DNA from: JAENVT01 sp963720775
GTDB taxonomy: Bacteria > Actinomycetota > Acidimicrobiia > Acidimicrobiales > Ilumatobacteraceae
DNA: 64,000 bases
Direction: 5' to 3'
NCBI GenBank assembly: GCA_963720775.1
Contig: CAVRGR010000003.1
Location: 310,001 to 374,000, forward strand
This document shows positions 42,014 to 51,677 of this stretch, piece by piece. A program made the translations under genes and the position numbers. The notes under the pieces were generated by a model, which made no database searches, was not told the DNA's origin, and saw only the letters and a program-made list of their open reading frames with translations. Positions within the stretch are counted from its first letter, which is position 1. Every line of letters starts with the position of its first letter.

Positions 42014-43344
42014 GCGACGAGCTCCACGGTGACGAAAGCGCCGCCGGCGACATCGCGGAGCGCGCCGTCGCATGGATCAAGCAGCGCATCCACAGCTCGC
42101 CCATCGGGGTGATCGGCAACAAACCGATCCTCGAAGCGGCACTCGCCGGCTCGATCAGTGATCGCGGTCTCGGTGCCGACGGAGCCTGGCAACGGTTCGA
42201 ACGGGTCGTCGCTCCCAACAACATCGGCCTCGACAGCGAGCGGTTCCTCGCCTTCATCCCACTGTCTCCTTCGGTCGCGACGGTGTGGATGGACGCCATC
42301 GTGTCGGCGGCGAACTTCTCGGCGGAGTCGTGGTTGGAGGGCGCGGGTGCGGTGGCTGCCGAGAACCAGGTGATCGACTTGCTGTGCAATGCGGCTGGAA
42401 TGCCCTCCGGCGCAGGCGGATGCTTCATGAGTGGGGGATCGATCGGCAACCTGTCGGCGTTGGCCGTCGGCCGCCATCGCGCAGGGCACCGCCGGTTCGT
42501 CGCCGTTGCGGACACGGCACATGCCTCGGTGGACAACGCTCTCCACATCCTCGGGCTCGAATCGCTGTTGGTGCCTACGGGGCCCGACTGCCGATTGACC
42601 GGCGTGGCACTCCGGGCGGCGATCGCCGGTCGCGACGACGTCGGCATGATCGTCGCCTCGGGCGGTTCGACGAACGCCGGGGTGATCGACGATCTCAGTG
42701 GCTGCGCCGACGTCGCCGGCGAGACCGACGCCTGGCTGCATGTCGACGGCGCCTACGGAATCGCCACGATCCTCCTGCCGGAACTGCGCGGACGGTTCGC
42801 CGGGCTCGACCGCGCCGACTCCTTCATCGTCGACCCGCACAAGTGGCTGTTCGCAACCGCTGGGTCCTGCGCGCTCGTCTACCGCGAACCTGCCCTCGCT
42901 CGCCACGTTCACACACAGCACGGTCCGTACATCGATGTCTTGCGTACGAGCGACGACGCATACAACCCGTGCGATCTGGGCTATCAGTTGACGCGACGGG
43001 CCAGCGGTCTGCCGATCTGGTTCGCCTTGGCGCTGCACGGAGTCGACGCGCATCGCACTGCCATCCGCCACGGCATCAAGCTTGCCGCAGCGATGGCCGA
43101 CGCACTCGACGCCGCGCCCCTGACCGAACTGATCATGCGGCCGGAGCTCGGTGTCGTGCTGTTCCGGCGTGACGGTTGGGGAAGCGACGAGTGGCGAGCG
43201 TGGGCGAACGATCTGCTCGCCGCGCGAATCGCGTTCGTCGCCCCGTCCACCTACAAGGGCGAACCTGTCGGCCGGCTGGTCTTCATGCACCCACGCACGC
43301 CCGAGACGATCGTCGACGAGCTCATGCTCAGCTTGACAGCGTGA
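42010..43344 (+). CDS. PLP-dependent decarboxylase (group II family)
   Basis: The 444-residue protein resembles aromatic-L-amino-acid and glutamate decarboxylases: FMSGGSIGNLSALAVGRHR, WLHVDGAYGIATILLPE, and the PLP-lysine motif SFIVDPHKWLFAT. It probably decarboxylates an amino acid, or acts as a lyase or aldehyde synthase of this superfamily. The GTG start overlaps the SDR stop. The 3' end overlaps the convergent VOC gene by 17 bp. Confidence 0.9.
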   Translation: MSDELHGDESAAGDIAERAVAWIKQRIHSSPIGVIGNKPILEAALAGSISDRGLGADGAWQRFERVVAPNNIGLDSERFLAFIPLSPSVATVWMDAIVSAANFSAESWLEGAGAVAAENQVIDLLCNAAGMPSGAGGCFMSGGSIGNLSALAVGRHRAGHRRFVAVADTAHASVDNALHILGLESLLVPTGPDCRLTGVALRAAIAGRDDVGMIVASGGSTNAGVIDDLSGCADVAGETDAWLHVDGAYGIATILLPELRGRFAGLDRADSFIVDPHKWLFATAGSCALVYREPALARHVHTQHGPYIDVLRTSDDAYNPCDLGYQLTRRASGLPIWFALALHGVDAHRTAIRHGIKLAAAMADALDAAPLTELIMRPELGVVLFRRDGWGSDEWRAWANDLLAARIAFVAPSTYKGEPVGRLVFMHPRTPETIVDELMLSLTA

Positions 43345-43960
43345 CCTCACCGCGTCGAGTCGCGATCCTGGCTGACAGCGCTGGTCGTTCTCCGGCACGG
43401 ACCGAACATTCGTCGGCGAGTCCGATGAGGTCGAGAACCGGTTGCAAGGACTCTGGGCTCGGATGGGTGATGTCGAGCTCGAGCAGCCGAACTGCCCGCG
43501 TCAGCGAGTCGGTGGGATGTGCTGACTCGCCCCAATCGATCAGGAACGGCAACGCACAACCGAACGGGCCGTCGAGTTGCGGATACGTGAGGCTCCATTC
43601 GAGCAGCACGCCGTCGGGGCGGCGGCGCGACATCGGAGCCGCCTCGCCGAACTCGACACCGATCGACCGGGCGGCGGCAACCACCTCGCCGAGGGGACGC
43701 GCTGGTCGAGCGCACCAGGCGACGAGAGCGGGACCGGCGAGCCGGTCGATGCCGAACGGCCGGTGGCCGCCGGGTTCGGGTTGAGAAGGGTCCGGACCGA
43801 TTATCTCGAGGTACGTGGCGTCGCCCAGTGACAGCAACTCGTTGTACGTTCCGTGGCCGACGTGACTACCGCCGGGCGTGGGCGCCGTCCCGAGGAGGTC
43901 GGCAATGCGGGCTGATGCACTGGGCAGGTCGGCCGAGGCGTAGACGAGATGGTCGATCAT
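43328..43960 (-). CDS. VOC superfamily (glyoxalase-like) protein
   Basis: The 210-residue protein starts MIDHLVYASADLPSASARIA, as in the Glyoxalase_3-like domain, with HVGHGTYNELLSLGDATYLE as the second beta-alpha-beta module. VOC proteins include glyoxalases and extradiol dioxygenases; metal ligands are not certain here. The ATG at 43958-43960 with AAGGG upstream was preferred to the longer Arg-rich frame. Confidence 0.82.
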   Translation of the reverse strand: MIDHLVYASADLPSASARIADLLGTAPTPGGSHVGHGTYNELLSLGDATYLEIIGPDPSQPEPGGHRPFGIDRLAGPALVAWCARPARPLGEVVAAARSIGVEFGEAAPMSRRRPDGVLLEWSLTYPQLDGPFGCALPFLIDWGESAHPTDSLTRAVRLLELDITHPSPESLQPVLDLIGLADECSVRAGERPALSARIATRRGEVTLSS

Positions 43961-44049
43961 CCCTTCATCATTGCCGCCCAGTTGCCCGGTCGGCACCCTG
44001 ATCGACCGTGGTGAACGCTCGTGATCTCGTGACCGGCAAGACTGGGCCG

Positions 44050-44922
44050 ATGAGCACTGTCGCATTCGTCGGGCTCGGTGTGATGGGTGCGCCAATGGCT
44101 CATCATCTCGCCGCCGCCGGCCATCAGGTCACCGTCTACAACCGCACTCCCGAGAAGTCGCTCGCGTGGGTCGCTCTCTACGGCAACCGCGCCGCGCCGA
44201 CACCTCGCGAGGCAGCTGAAGGAGTCGAGTTCGTGTTCCTCTGCGTCGGCAACGACAACGACGTGCGCGACGTGGTCTATGGCCCCGATGGCGTGCTCGC
44301 CGGCGCTGAAGCAGGTGCCGTGCTGGTCGACCACACCACGGCTTCGGCGCAGGTTGCCCGTGAGCTCGCCGAGGCCGCAGCCGAGTTCGGCGTCGGTTTC
44401 GTCGATGCGCCGGTGTCAGGCGGTCAGGCCGGAGCCGAGAACGGCCAGCTCACCATCATGTGCGGCAGCGACGACGAGGCCTTCTACGAGCTGGCCAAAC
44501 CGGTCATGGCCGCCTACGCCAAAGCGAGTTCGCTGATGGGCAGCGCGGGCGCGGGCCAGCTGACCAAGATGGTCAACCAGATCTGCATCGCCGGTGTCGT
44601 GCAGGGACTGGCCGAAGGCATCAACTTCGCCCAGAAGGCCGGTCTCGATCCCGATCAGGTCGTCGATGTCATTCGCTTCGGCGCCGCGCAGAGCTGGCAG
44701 ATGGAGAACCGCGGGCGCACGATGGCTCGCGGCGAGTTCGACTTCGGATTCGCCGTGGAGTGGATGCGCAAGGATCTGGCGATCGTGCTCGGCGAGGCCA
44801 ATCGCAATGCGGCGCGGCTGCCGATGACGGCACTGATCGACCAGTTCTATGCCCAGGTGATCGCCCGCGGCGGCAAACGTTGGGACACCTCGAGCCTCAT
44901 CCAACTCCTGGCCAACGACTGA
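44050..44922 (+). CDS. NAD(P)-dependent beta-hydroxyacid dehydrogenase
   Basis: The 290-residue protein has the Rossmann motif VGLGVMGAPMAHHLAAAGH, the substrate-binding DAPVSGGQAGAENGQLTIM and the catalytic Lys in GAGQLTKMVNQ. It belongs to the 3-hydroxyisobutyrate/tartronate-semialdehyde dehydrogenase family. The ATG at 44050 aligns with the family start; an in-frame upstream start at 44008 would add 14 residues. Confidence 0.92.
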   Translation: MSTVAFVGLGVMGAPMAHHLAAAGHQVTVYNRTPEKSLAWVALYGNRAAPTPREAAEGVEFVFLCVGNDNDVRDVVYGPDGVLAGAEAGAVLVDHTTASAQVARELAEAAAEFGVGFVDAPVSGGQAGAENGQLTIMCGSDDEAFYELAKPVMAAYAKASSLMGSAGAGQLTKMVNQICIAGVVQGLAEGINFAQKAGLDPDQVVDVIRFGAAQSWQMENRGRTMARGEFDFGFAVEWMRKDLAIVLGEANRNAARLPMTALIDQFYAQVIARGGKRWDTSSLIQLLAND

Positions 44923-45013
44923 TATCCTGTGCGACTGACGTCGTAGACGTTCCGTCCGGACCAAGCGCGGCTGAGTGTTGCAGGTCGCAGCGCTCATCAG
45001 CAGGGTGGTCGCA

Positions 45014-46852
45014 ATGGTCAATGACGACAAGCTGTCGGCGGTGCTCTCCGACTTCGCGCGCACCATGGTCACCGACTTCCCTATCCAGGGCATCCTCGAT
45101 CATCTGATCACGCGGATCGTCGAGATCCTCCCGGTGTCGGCGGCCGGCGTCACGCTGATCTCGTCGGATCTCAAACCGCGGTACGTCGCTGCCTCCGACG
45201 ACTCCGCGCTCCGCTTCGAGCGGCTGCAAACCGAGGTCAGGCAAGGCCCGTGTGTCTCCGCGTACCTCTCGGGTTGTGCGGTTTCCGTCGCCGACCTCCG
45301 CATCGACGATCGTTTCCCAAACTTCTCCGCCGCCGCCCTTGCCTCCGGTTTGGCTGCGGTGTTCGCCTTTCCGCTGTGCCACGGCGAGGGACGCCTCGGC
45401 GCGCTCGACCTGTACCGCGAGACGCCGGGCGAGCTCGATCCACAAGACATGGACGCGGCACAGACACTTGCCGATGTGGCTGCCGCGTACTTGGTCAATG
45501 CCCAAGCTCGCGAAGAGGCTCGGGTCACCTCGGAGCTCTTCCATCACAGCGCGCTGCACGATCCCTTGACCGGTCTGCCGAACCGGCTGTTGATACGCGA
45601 ACGGCTCGACCACGCGGTGCAACGCGCCAAGCGGTCGCACTCGAACACAGCGATCCTGTTCGTCGATCTCGACAGGTTCAAGTACGTCAACGACACCCAC
45701 GGTCACCAGATCGGCGACGAGCTGTTGCTGGCCGTTGCCAACCGCCTGTCCGGTGTGGTTCGATCGGGTGACACGTTGGCGCGGTTCTCGGGCGACGAGT
45801 TCGTCTTCTTGTGTGAGGACCTGCAGGATGCGGCCGATGTCGAGCTGCTCGCCGAGCGAGTGCACAAGACGTTCACCACCCCGTTCGCACTGTCGACAGG
45901 CGAGTTGACGATCTCCGCAAGCGTCGGCATCGCCTTCGCCGGACCGGGTCAGGCGATCTCCAACCAGCTTCTCGTCAGAGCTGACATGGCGATGTACGAG
46001 GTGAAGCGTCAGGGAGGCGCCGGACGTCAGATCATCGACATGCGCGAGACGTTACGGACCAACATCGACAACGATCTGGAAGGTGACCTGCGCAAGGCAC
46101 TCGCATGCCGACAGCTCGAGGTCGCGTACCAGCCGATGGTGCGCGCCTCGGACGGAGTGGTCAGCGGGGTCGAGGCGCTGCTTCGTTGGAACCACCGCCA
46201 ACGCGGCGCCGTTCCGCCGTTGATGATCCTCGCTTCCGCCGAACAGAGCGAGCTGATCAACGAGATCGGCGCCTGGGTGCTCGAGCAGAGCTGTCGCGAC
46301 CACGCCGCTTGGGAGCACCACCATCCGGGAGAATTCCTCACAATCGGAATCAACGTCTCGGCGCGCCAGTTGGCCAATCCGCAATTCGTCGGCAACCTGG
46401 TGAGGGTTGTGGATTCAACCGAGATGGATCCCGCGCTGCTCGTGCTGGAGATCACCGAGAGCTGCTTCGTCGAAGACAGTGATCGCACGTTGGGTGTGCT
46501 GGCAGATCTCAAGACACTCGGCGTTCGCCTGGCGCTTGACAACTTCGGCTCCAGCTACTCGGCCCTGCGGTACTCGACTCGGCTGTCGATCGATGTGATC
46601 AAGATCGACCGACTGCTCATCTCCAACATCTGCCACGACCCGACCAGCCGGGCAATCGTTGCTGCAGTCGTCAACCTTGCGCACAACCTCGGTTTGGCTG
46701 TGGTCGCCGCCGGCATCGAAACGCAGGGCCAGTTCGATCAAGTCATCGACGCGGGCTGTGACTTCACCCAAGGGTTCCTCCACGCGCGGCCGATGCGGTC
46801 CTCGGCGATCGACGAACTGATAGGCGCGGGCCTCGGTTCGATCAAGCACTGA
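45014..46852 (+). CDS. GAF-GGDEF-EAL signalling protein
   Basis: The 612-residue protein has a GAF domain (residues about 20-160), a GGDEF domain with the site FSGDEFVF, and an EAL domain with VEALLRW, INVSARQL and LEITESC. The GGDEF half looks competent for c-di-GMP synthesis. In the EAL half the usual DDFGTG is DNFGSS and the usual AEGVET is AAGIET, so two conserved acidic residues are replaced and phosphodiesterase activity is doubtful. No transmembrane segment is seen, so it is cytoplasmic. The start may instead be the GTG at 44975. Confidence 0.92.
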   Translation: MVNDDKLSAVLSDFARTMVTDFPIQGILDHLITRIVEILPVSAAGVTLISSDLKPRYVAASDDSALRFERLQTEVRQGPCVSAYLSGCAVSVADLRIDDRFPNFSAAALASGLAAVFAFPLCHGEGRLGALDLYRETPGELDPQDMDAAQTLADVAAAYLVNAQAREEARVTSELFHHSALHDPLTGLPNRLLIRERLDHAVQRAKRSHSNTAILFVDLDRFKYVNDTHGHQIGDELLLAVANRLSGVVRSGDTLARFSGDEFVFLCEDLQDAADVELLAERVHKTFTTPFALSTGELTISASVGIAFAGPGQAISNQLLVRADMAMYEVKRQGGAGRQIIDMRETLRTNIDNDLEGDLRKALACRQLEVAYQPMVRASDGVVSGVEALLRWNHRQRGAVPPLMILASAEQSELINEIGAWVLEQSCRDHAAWEHHHPGEFLTIGINVSARQLANPQFVGNLVRVVDSTEMDPALLVLEITESCFVEDSDRTLGVLADLKTLGVRLALDNFGSSYSALRYSTRLSIDVIKIDRLLISNICHDPTSRAIVAAVVNLAHNLGLAVVAAGIETQGQFDQVIDAGCDFTQGFLHARPMRSSAIDELIGAGLGSIKH

Positions 46853-46982
46853 TCCGTCGCGAGCCCTGGACGTGACTCGCTTCCGGGAGTATGTCGACGA
46901 AACTGTCGACATCGCGGTCCTCCCACTCCAGGTCGAACAAGCGCCGTTCACGGACGGACTCATCGAGGGCAATACGATCCAT
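46842..46982 (-). CDS. Possible small acidic protein (46 aa)
   Basis: An ATG at 46980-46982 opens a 46-codon frame rich in Asp and Glu (MDRIALDESVRERRLFDLEW at the start). It fills the gap between the GGDEF-EAL gene and the SHMT-like gene and overlaps the former by 11 bp. The composition is protein-like, but the codon bias is weaker than in neighbours, so it is tentative. Confidence 0.3.
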   Translation of the reverse strand: MDRIALDESVRERRLFDLEWEDRDVDSFVDILPEASHVQGSRRISA

Positions 46983-46984
46983 CC

Positions 46985-48341
46985 ATGAACCTTCGGGCGG
47001 GCGCTGACTCGCATGATGATCCCGACCGAACGCGCCGCTGGATACCAAGTGGGTCGCAGCAGTGCGAATCGAGCATCCGCGAAGCCATCTCGACGATGAC
47101 CGGCAGTGGGGTCACCGACCTCGTCGAATCGTTGATGGAACGCAACCGGCAGATCCACGAGGTCGAGTGCGTGAACCTCAACCCGGCCACCAACGTCATG
47201 AACCCCCGCGCCGAGGCGGCACTCTCGGCCGGGCTCGGGTCGCGCCCGTCGCTCGGATACGCCGGAGCCAAGTACGAGATGGGCCTGGAAGCTATCGAGG
47301 AGATCGAGGTGATCGCCGCCGATCTGGCCTGCCGCGTGTTCGGCGCCCAGTTCGCCGAGATACGCGTCGCCTCGGGGGCTCTGGCCAACCTCTACGCGTT
47401 CATGGCCACGTGCCGGCCGGGCGATCCCATCATCGTTCCGCCCGCTTCGATCGGTGGCCACATCACGCACCGACGCGCCGGTGCCGCCGGCCTCTACGGG
47501 CTCGACATCTACGAATGCCCGATCGATGCTCGACGCTTCACCGTCGACCTCGACGCGCTTGCCGAGCTGGCCGACGCGTGTGCGCCCCAAGCTGATCACG
47601 ATCGGGGCCAGTCTCAACCTGTTGCCGCACCCAGTGAAGGAGGTGCGCGAGATTGCCGACCACGTGGGCGCCGCGGTGCTCTTCGATGCCGCCCATGCGT
47701 GCGGCATGTTCGCTGGTGGGATCTGGGCCAACCCACTCGACCTCGGTGCAGATGTGATGACGATGAGCACCTACAAGAGCCTTGGTGGTCCGGCAGGGGG
47801 TTTGGTGCTCACCAACCGTGCCGATCTCGCCGAGCGGATCGACGCGATCGCCTACCCGGGTCTCACCGCCAACTTCGATGCCGGTCGGGTGGCAGCACTG
47901 GCGATCACCCTTCTCGATTGGTTGGACGGTGGCCACGAGTACGCCGTTGCCATGACAGACACAGCAACTGCGCTTGCTCAGGCTCTGGCTGCCGCCCACC
48001 TTGCCGTGTACTCCACCGAGCAGGGCTACACGACGTCGCATCAGTTCGCCGTCGACGCCGCGGAGTGGAGCGGCGGGCACGAGGCAGCGTTGAAGCTGCG
48101 CGAGGCCAACATCTTGTCGTGCGCGATCGGCCTGCCCGGCGGCGATGAGTGGTCGGGGCTTCGCCTCGGCACTCCCGAGATCGTGCGATGGGGGATGACG
48201 GCCGGCGACATGCCGGAGCTTGCCGAACTGATCGTCGAAGGGCTACGCGGCGATGCGCGCACTGTGGCACGCAAGACCACTGACTTCAGGTCGCGCTTCA
48301 CCACCCTTCATCACGTGCACTGCCGGCAAGTCAGCCAGTGA
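46985..48341 (+). CDS. SHMT-like PLP-dependent enzyme (one frameshift)
   Basis: The two parts together give about 451 aa of the serine hydroxymethyltransferase fold: NLNPATNVMNPRAEAALSAG, SLGYAGAKYEMGLEAIEEIE, VASGALANLYAFM, LFDAAHACGMFAGGIW and the PLP-lysine region MSTYKSLGGPAGG. An extra T at 47579 (GCG-T-GTG) breaks the frame; removing it joins ELADA to RPKLITIG. The sequence is diverged from housekeeping GlyA, so another aldol or hydroxymethyl transfer substrate is possible. Start uncertain; an internal ATG at 47096 is an alternative. Confidence 0.82.
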
Positions 48342-49704
48342 TGCCTGCGCTCAGGTCGCGCTTGCCGGCAGCCCGGTCGTCGGCCCACTGCTGCAGCGTG
48401 GCTTCGAGTTCCGTGGAACCTGTTGCCTTGGCCCACTGCACCGGCAGAGCCGGGAAGGAGTAGTCGCCGACATCGGCAGGTTGGTAGTCGTCGGCGCGAC
48501 GCCGCATGGCTGCGTCGATGGCGGGCGCCAGGCGCTTCTGCTTGGCCAGCACCTGCGACTGGTCGCGATCGATGAACTCGGGGAGCACCTCGCGGCCGAA
48601 GATCTCGATCGATTCCATGATGTGCTCGTGCCGATTGCGGCCGGCCTGCAGGACGAAGATCACTTGATCGACGCCGGCTTCTTCGAACCTGCGCAGGTAC
48701 TCACGAACCTGTTCCGGCGTGCCGACGCTGCCCCGCAGTCCCGTTGAATCGCCACCCGCCTGCTTGGCTCCGAGTGTGCCGACGCGTTCGGCTTCGCGCA
48801 CCGCGGCAGCGATCGCCTCAGGGTCATAGCCCTGGGCGGCGCGCCGTTCGATGTACTGCGACCAGACGTCGGTGCGGCCGGGCTGGTGGTCGCCGAACAC
48901 GTAGAAGTGCCCGAGCGAGTATCCGAAGAAGTTGGCACCCTCGGTGCCACGGCGGATTGCCTCGTCCTCGTCGTGGTGGAGCATCATCGGGCTGACGCAA
49001 GCCACTTGCGGGTTGACGCTGAATCCCACCGGGTGACACTTCTCGGTGAAGGTCCGCTCGTACTCCGTGACCCAGTTGACTGCCTCCTCCGGATCGATGA
49101 ACGCGAACGTCAACGCACCCATGCCCTTCTCCGCAGCCAGCAAAATGGTGTCGCGTCGACTGCATGCCACCCACAACGGTGGATGCGGTTTCTGCATCGG
49201 CTTGGGGATCACGTTGCGCGGAGGCATCTGTACGTACTTTCCCTGGACGCCGGTGAAGGGAGTTTCCGCCATGCAGCGCACGGCTACTTCGAGCCCTTCC
49301 AACCACTGCTCCCGCTTCTCGAGCGGATTGACGCCGAATCCCCCGAGCTCGGCTTCGCTCGACGATTCGCCGCTGCCGAACTCGACGCGTCCGCCGGAGA
49401 CGAGGTCGAGCATGCTCACGCGCTCCGCTGTACGTGCCGGGTGGTTGAACCGCGGCGCCGTCAGGATGATCCCATGACCGAGACGCATGTTCGTGGTGCG
49501 TTGGCTGCAGGCGGCGAGGAACACCTCGGGCGCCGACGAGTGGCTGTACTCCTCGAGGAAGTGGTGCTCGACCTCCCACACGTACTGGATCCCGAGCGAG
49601 TCGGCCAGCTCGACCTGGTCGAGCGCGTCTTGGATCAGTTGGTGCTCAGTGCCGTCGTCCCACGGGCGGCCGATCTGGTGCTCGTAGAAGATCCCGAACT
49701 TCAT
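48331..49704 (-). CDS. LLM-class luciferase-like monooxygenase
   Basis: The 457-residue flavin-dependent TIM barrel starts MKFGIFYEHQIGRPW and shows YVWEVEHHFLEEYSHSSAPE, LGHGIILTAPRFNHPARTAE and LWVACSRRDTILLAAEKGMG. It is an FMNH2- or F420H2-using monooxygenase of long-chain type, longer than most LLM proteins because of C-terminal helices. It begins 1 bp after the stop of the upstream aminotransferase, so the two form an operon. Confidence 0.9.
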   Translation of the reverse strand: MKFGIFYEHQIGRPWDDGTEHQLIQDALDQVELADSLGIQYVWEVEHHFLEEYSHSSAPEVFLAACSQRTTNMRLGHGIILTAPRFNHPARTAERVSMLDLVSGGRVEFGSGESSSEAELGGFGVNPLEKREQWLEGLEVAVRCMAETPFTGVQGKYVQMPPRNVIPKPMQKPHPPLWVACSRRDTILLAAEKGMGALTFAFIDPEEAVNWVTEYERTFTEKCHPVGFSVNPQVACVSPMMLHHDEDEAIRRGTEGANFFGYSLGHFYVFGDHQPGRTDVWSQYIERRAAQGYDPEAIAAAVREAERVGTLGAKQAGGDSTGLRGSVGTPEQVREYLRRFEEAGVDQVIFVLQAGRNRHEHIMESIEIFGREVLPEFIDRDQSQVLAKQKRLAPAIDAAMRRRADDYQPADVGDYSFPALPVQWAKATGSTELEATLQQWADDRAAGKRDLSAGITG

Positions 49705-49705
49705 G

Positions 49706-50917
49706 TCAGCCGGCGGCAGCGGCGACGGCGTCGACCAGCTGATCGATGTGCTCGTCGCGGATCACCAGCGGCGGGCACATCACCAAGCCATCAGCGAGCG
49801 CCCGAACGATCACGCCGCCCTTGTCGAGCATGTGGTCGCGCATCGCCTTGGCGTCCTGGTCGGGCCGCAGGCCGAGCGCCCACATCCCGCCGACCCCGCG
49901 AACCGAGTCGACGACGCCATCGGCGGCCAGGGCCCGGAGGCCGCCGCCCAACCGGTCTTCGATGTGCTTGGCCCGCTCGACGAGACCCTCGCGGCGCATG
50001 ATCTCCAGGTTCTTCAGTCCTGCTGCGCAGGCGGTGGGGTGGCCCGAGTACGTGAAGCCATGCATGAGCACGAAGTCGGGGTCGGTCTCCAGAGCCGCAG
50101 TAGGAGCGATGCCGACGAACACGCCGCCCAGCGGGATGTAGCCGGACGTGACTCCTTTCGCGAAGGTCGCGAAGTCGGGCGACACGCCATAGTGATGAGC
50201 TGCGAACCAGCTGCCGGTGCGGCCGAAGCCAGTGATGACCTCGTCGAAGACCAGATAAGCGCCGTGCTGATCGCACAGCTTGCGCAGCGACTGCAGGTAC
50301 CCGTCGGGTGGTGGGAACACGCCGCCCGCACCCTGCACCGGTTCGGTGATGATCGCCGCGACCTCGTTGCCCCGCTGGCTCATCAGCGTGGCCAGGCCCT
50401 CGATGTCGTCGGCAGGCACCGTCATGGTCTCTTCGACGAACGGGCCGAAGTTCTCCTTGTACGCAGCGATGCCTTGCACACTGGTGCCGCCGTAGCCGAC
50501 GCCGTGGTAGCCGCGCGTGCGGCTGATGATGAGCTTGCGCTGCGGCTGGCCGGCCTGCACGTGGGCCATGCGGGCCAGCTTCATCACCGAGTCGATCGAC
50601 TCCGAGCCAGACGAGGTGAAGAACACGCGGGCGTTGGGAGTGGGCGCGATCTGTCGCAGCTCCTCTGCCAAGGTCTCGGCGGGTTCGTTGGTGAACGGGT
50701 CGAACGCGGAGTACGCGGCAAGCTTGTGAACCTGGGCGGCGATGGTGTCGGCCATCTCGTCGCGTCCGTGACCGATGGCGTTGTACCACAGGCTGGCCAT
50801 CCCATCGACGAGTTGCCGGCCGAATTCATCCCACACGAGGGCGCCTTCACCGCGCTCGATGCGGATGAACGTTTCGCGGGTGGGCTTGGAGTACGGGTGG
50901 AGGAACGCGGCAGGCAT
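49706..50917 (-). CDS. Class III aminotransferase
   Basis: The 403-residue PLP enzyme has the family signature YLVFDEVITGFGRTGSWFAA and the PLP-lysine motif ATFAKGVTSGYIPLGG. The N-terminal ALVWDEFGRQLVDGMASLWY and SGSESIDSVMKLAR are typical of omega-amino acid:pyruvate or polyamine transaminases. It is cotranscribed with the luciferase-like monooxygenase. The presence of an agmatinase-like gene close by hints at amine or polyamine catabolism. Confidence 0.92.
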   Translation of the reverse strand: MPAAFLHPYSKPTRETFIRIERGEGALVWDEFGRQLVDGMASLWYNAIGHGRDEMADTIAAQVHKLAAYSAFDPFTNEPAETLAEELRQIAPTPNARVFFTSSGSESIDSVMKLARMAHVQAGQPQRKLIISRTRGYHGVGYGGTSVQGIAAYKENFGPFVEETMTVPADDIEGLATLMSQRGNEVAAIITEPVQGAGGVFPPPDGYLQSLRKLCDQHGAYLVFDEVITGFGRTGSWFAAHHYGVSPDFATFAKGVTSGYIPLGGVFVGIAPTAALETDPDFVLMHGFTYSGHPTACAAGLKNLEIMRREGLVERAKHIEDRLGGGLRALAADGVVDSVRGVGGMWALGLRPDQDAKAMRDHMLDKGGVIVRALADGLVMCPPLVIRDEHIDQLVDAVAAAAG

Positions 50918-51050
50918 GCACCAACGGTACCCAACCTGGACACGTCGTCAAGAGTTGCGGTATCACGACTCCGGCGTCGCTGCTCTCTCAGTCGTGACTG
51001 GGCCATTGGTCCAACACACGGCGAACCTGACTCGCCGTCAACCCCCCAAA

Positions 51051-51091
51051 CCTCGGGGGCGAGGTTCCGGGAGGGTCCCTCGCCCCCGAGG
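51051..51091. terminator. Long GC-rich hairpin downstream of the lipoprotein gene
   Basis: CCTCGGGGGCGAGG (51051-51064) and CCTCGCCCCCGAGG (51078-51091) form a perfect 14-bp stem with a 13-nt loop. It lies 16 bp after the stop of the minus-strand lipoprotein gene and upstream of the aminotransferase. There is no T tract, so it is a terminator or a 3'-protecting hairpin. Confidence 0.55.
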
Positions 51092-51107
51092 GATCACCTC
51101 CGTTGCG

Positions 51108-51677
51108 TTACAGCAGGCCGAGTGCTTCGCACGCCTTGGCGACCGAGGCAGGAGTCGGTTGATCTTGGCAGCTGATCCCGGTACCCGAATCCAGGTACTC
51201 CCACCTGCCGCCGTTGTCGTGCAGGAAGACTTGTTCGTGTTCGAGGCATTCAGGGGCCTCGCTCGTGCAGACGCTGAGATCGGGCACGACGAACACCCTT
51301 GCGTAGCCGGCCTGACATTCGGCGACGTCGACCCCGGTGGGATTCCATCGGTCGTTGTCAGGGAACAGGTCTGCCACGGCCGCGAGCAACGCATCCGACG
51401 TGCACGCCGCAGAGGATGGCTGCGGCGCCGAGACCGAAGAAGGTTCGGCGGCGGCTGCTTCGTTGACCGCCGCTTCCTGCTCTGCCTGAGACGCCTTCGC
51501 CTCGTCCTGCTTGCGTTGTTCGGCCGCCCTGGCCGCATCGATGGCCGCCTGTGTCGAGTCTTTGGTGGTGACCTGCTCCTTGGGTTGCGTGGTCGTGACC
51601 TGGCCGCCGGTCGAGGAGCATCCCCCCATGATCAGTGCGATCGCGACCACTGCCCACCTGTATGCCAGGGTTCTCAT
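51108..51677 (-). CDS. Putative lipoprotein with coiled linker
   Basis: The 189-residue product has a signal peptide with lipobox IMGGC (Cys at residue 20). A charged Ala/Gln/Glu-rich helical linker follows (AIDAARAAEQRKQDEAKASQ). The C-terminal domain has four or more Cys (SAACTSD, VAECQAG, LSVCTSEAPECLE, ISCQDQ), probably disulfide-bonded. The start ATG (51675-51677) has GGAG upstream. The family is not recognised. Surface exposure is inferred from the signal. Confidence 0.8.
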   Translation of the reverse strand: MRTLAYRWAVVAIALIMGGCSSTGGQVTTTQPKEQVTTKDSTQAAIDAARAAEQRKQDEAKASQAEQEAAVNEAAAAEPSSVSAPQPSSAACTSDALLAAVADLFPDNDRWNPTGVDVAECQAGYARVFVVPDLSVCTSEAPECLEHEQVFLHDNGGRWEYLDSGTGISCQDQPTPASVAKACEALGLL

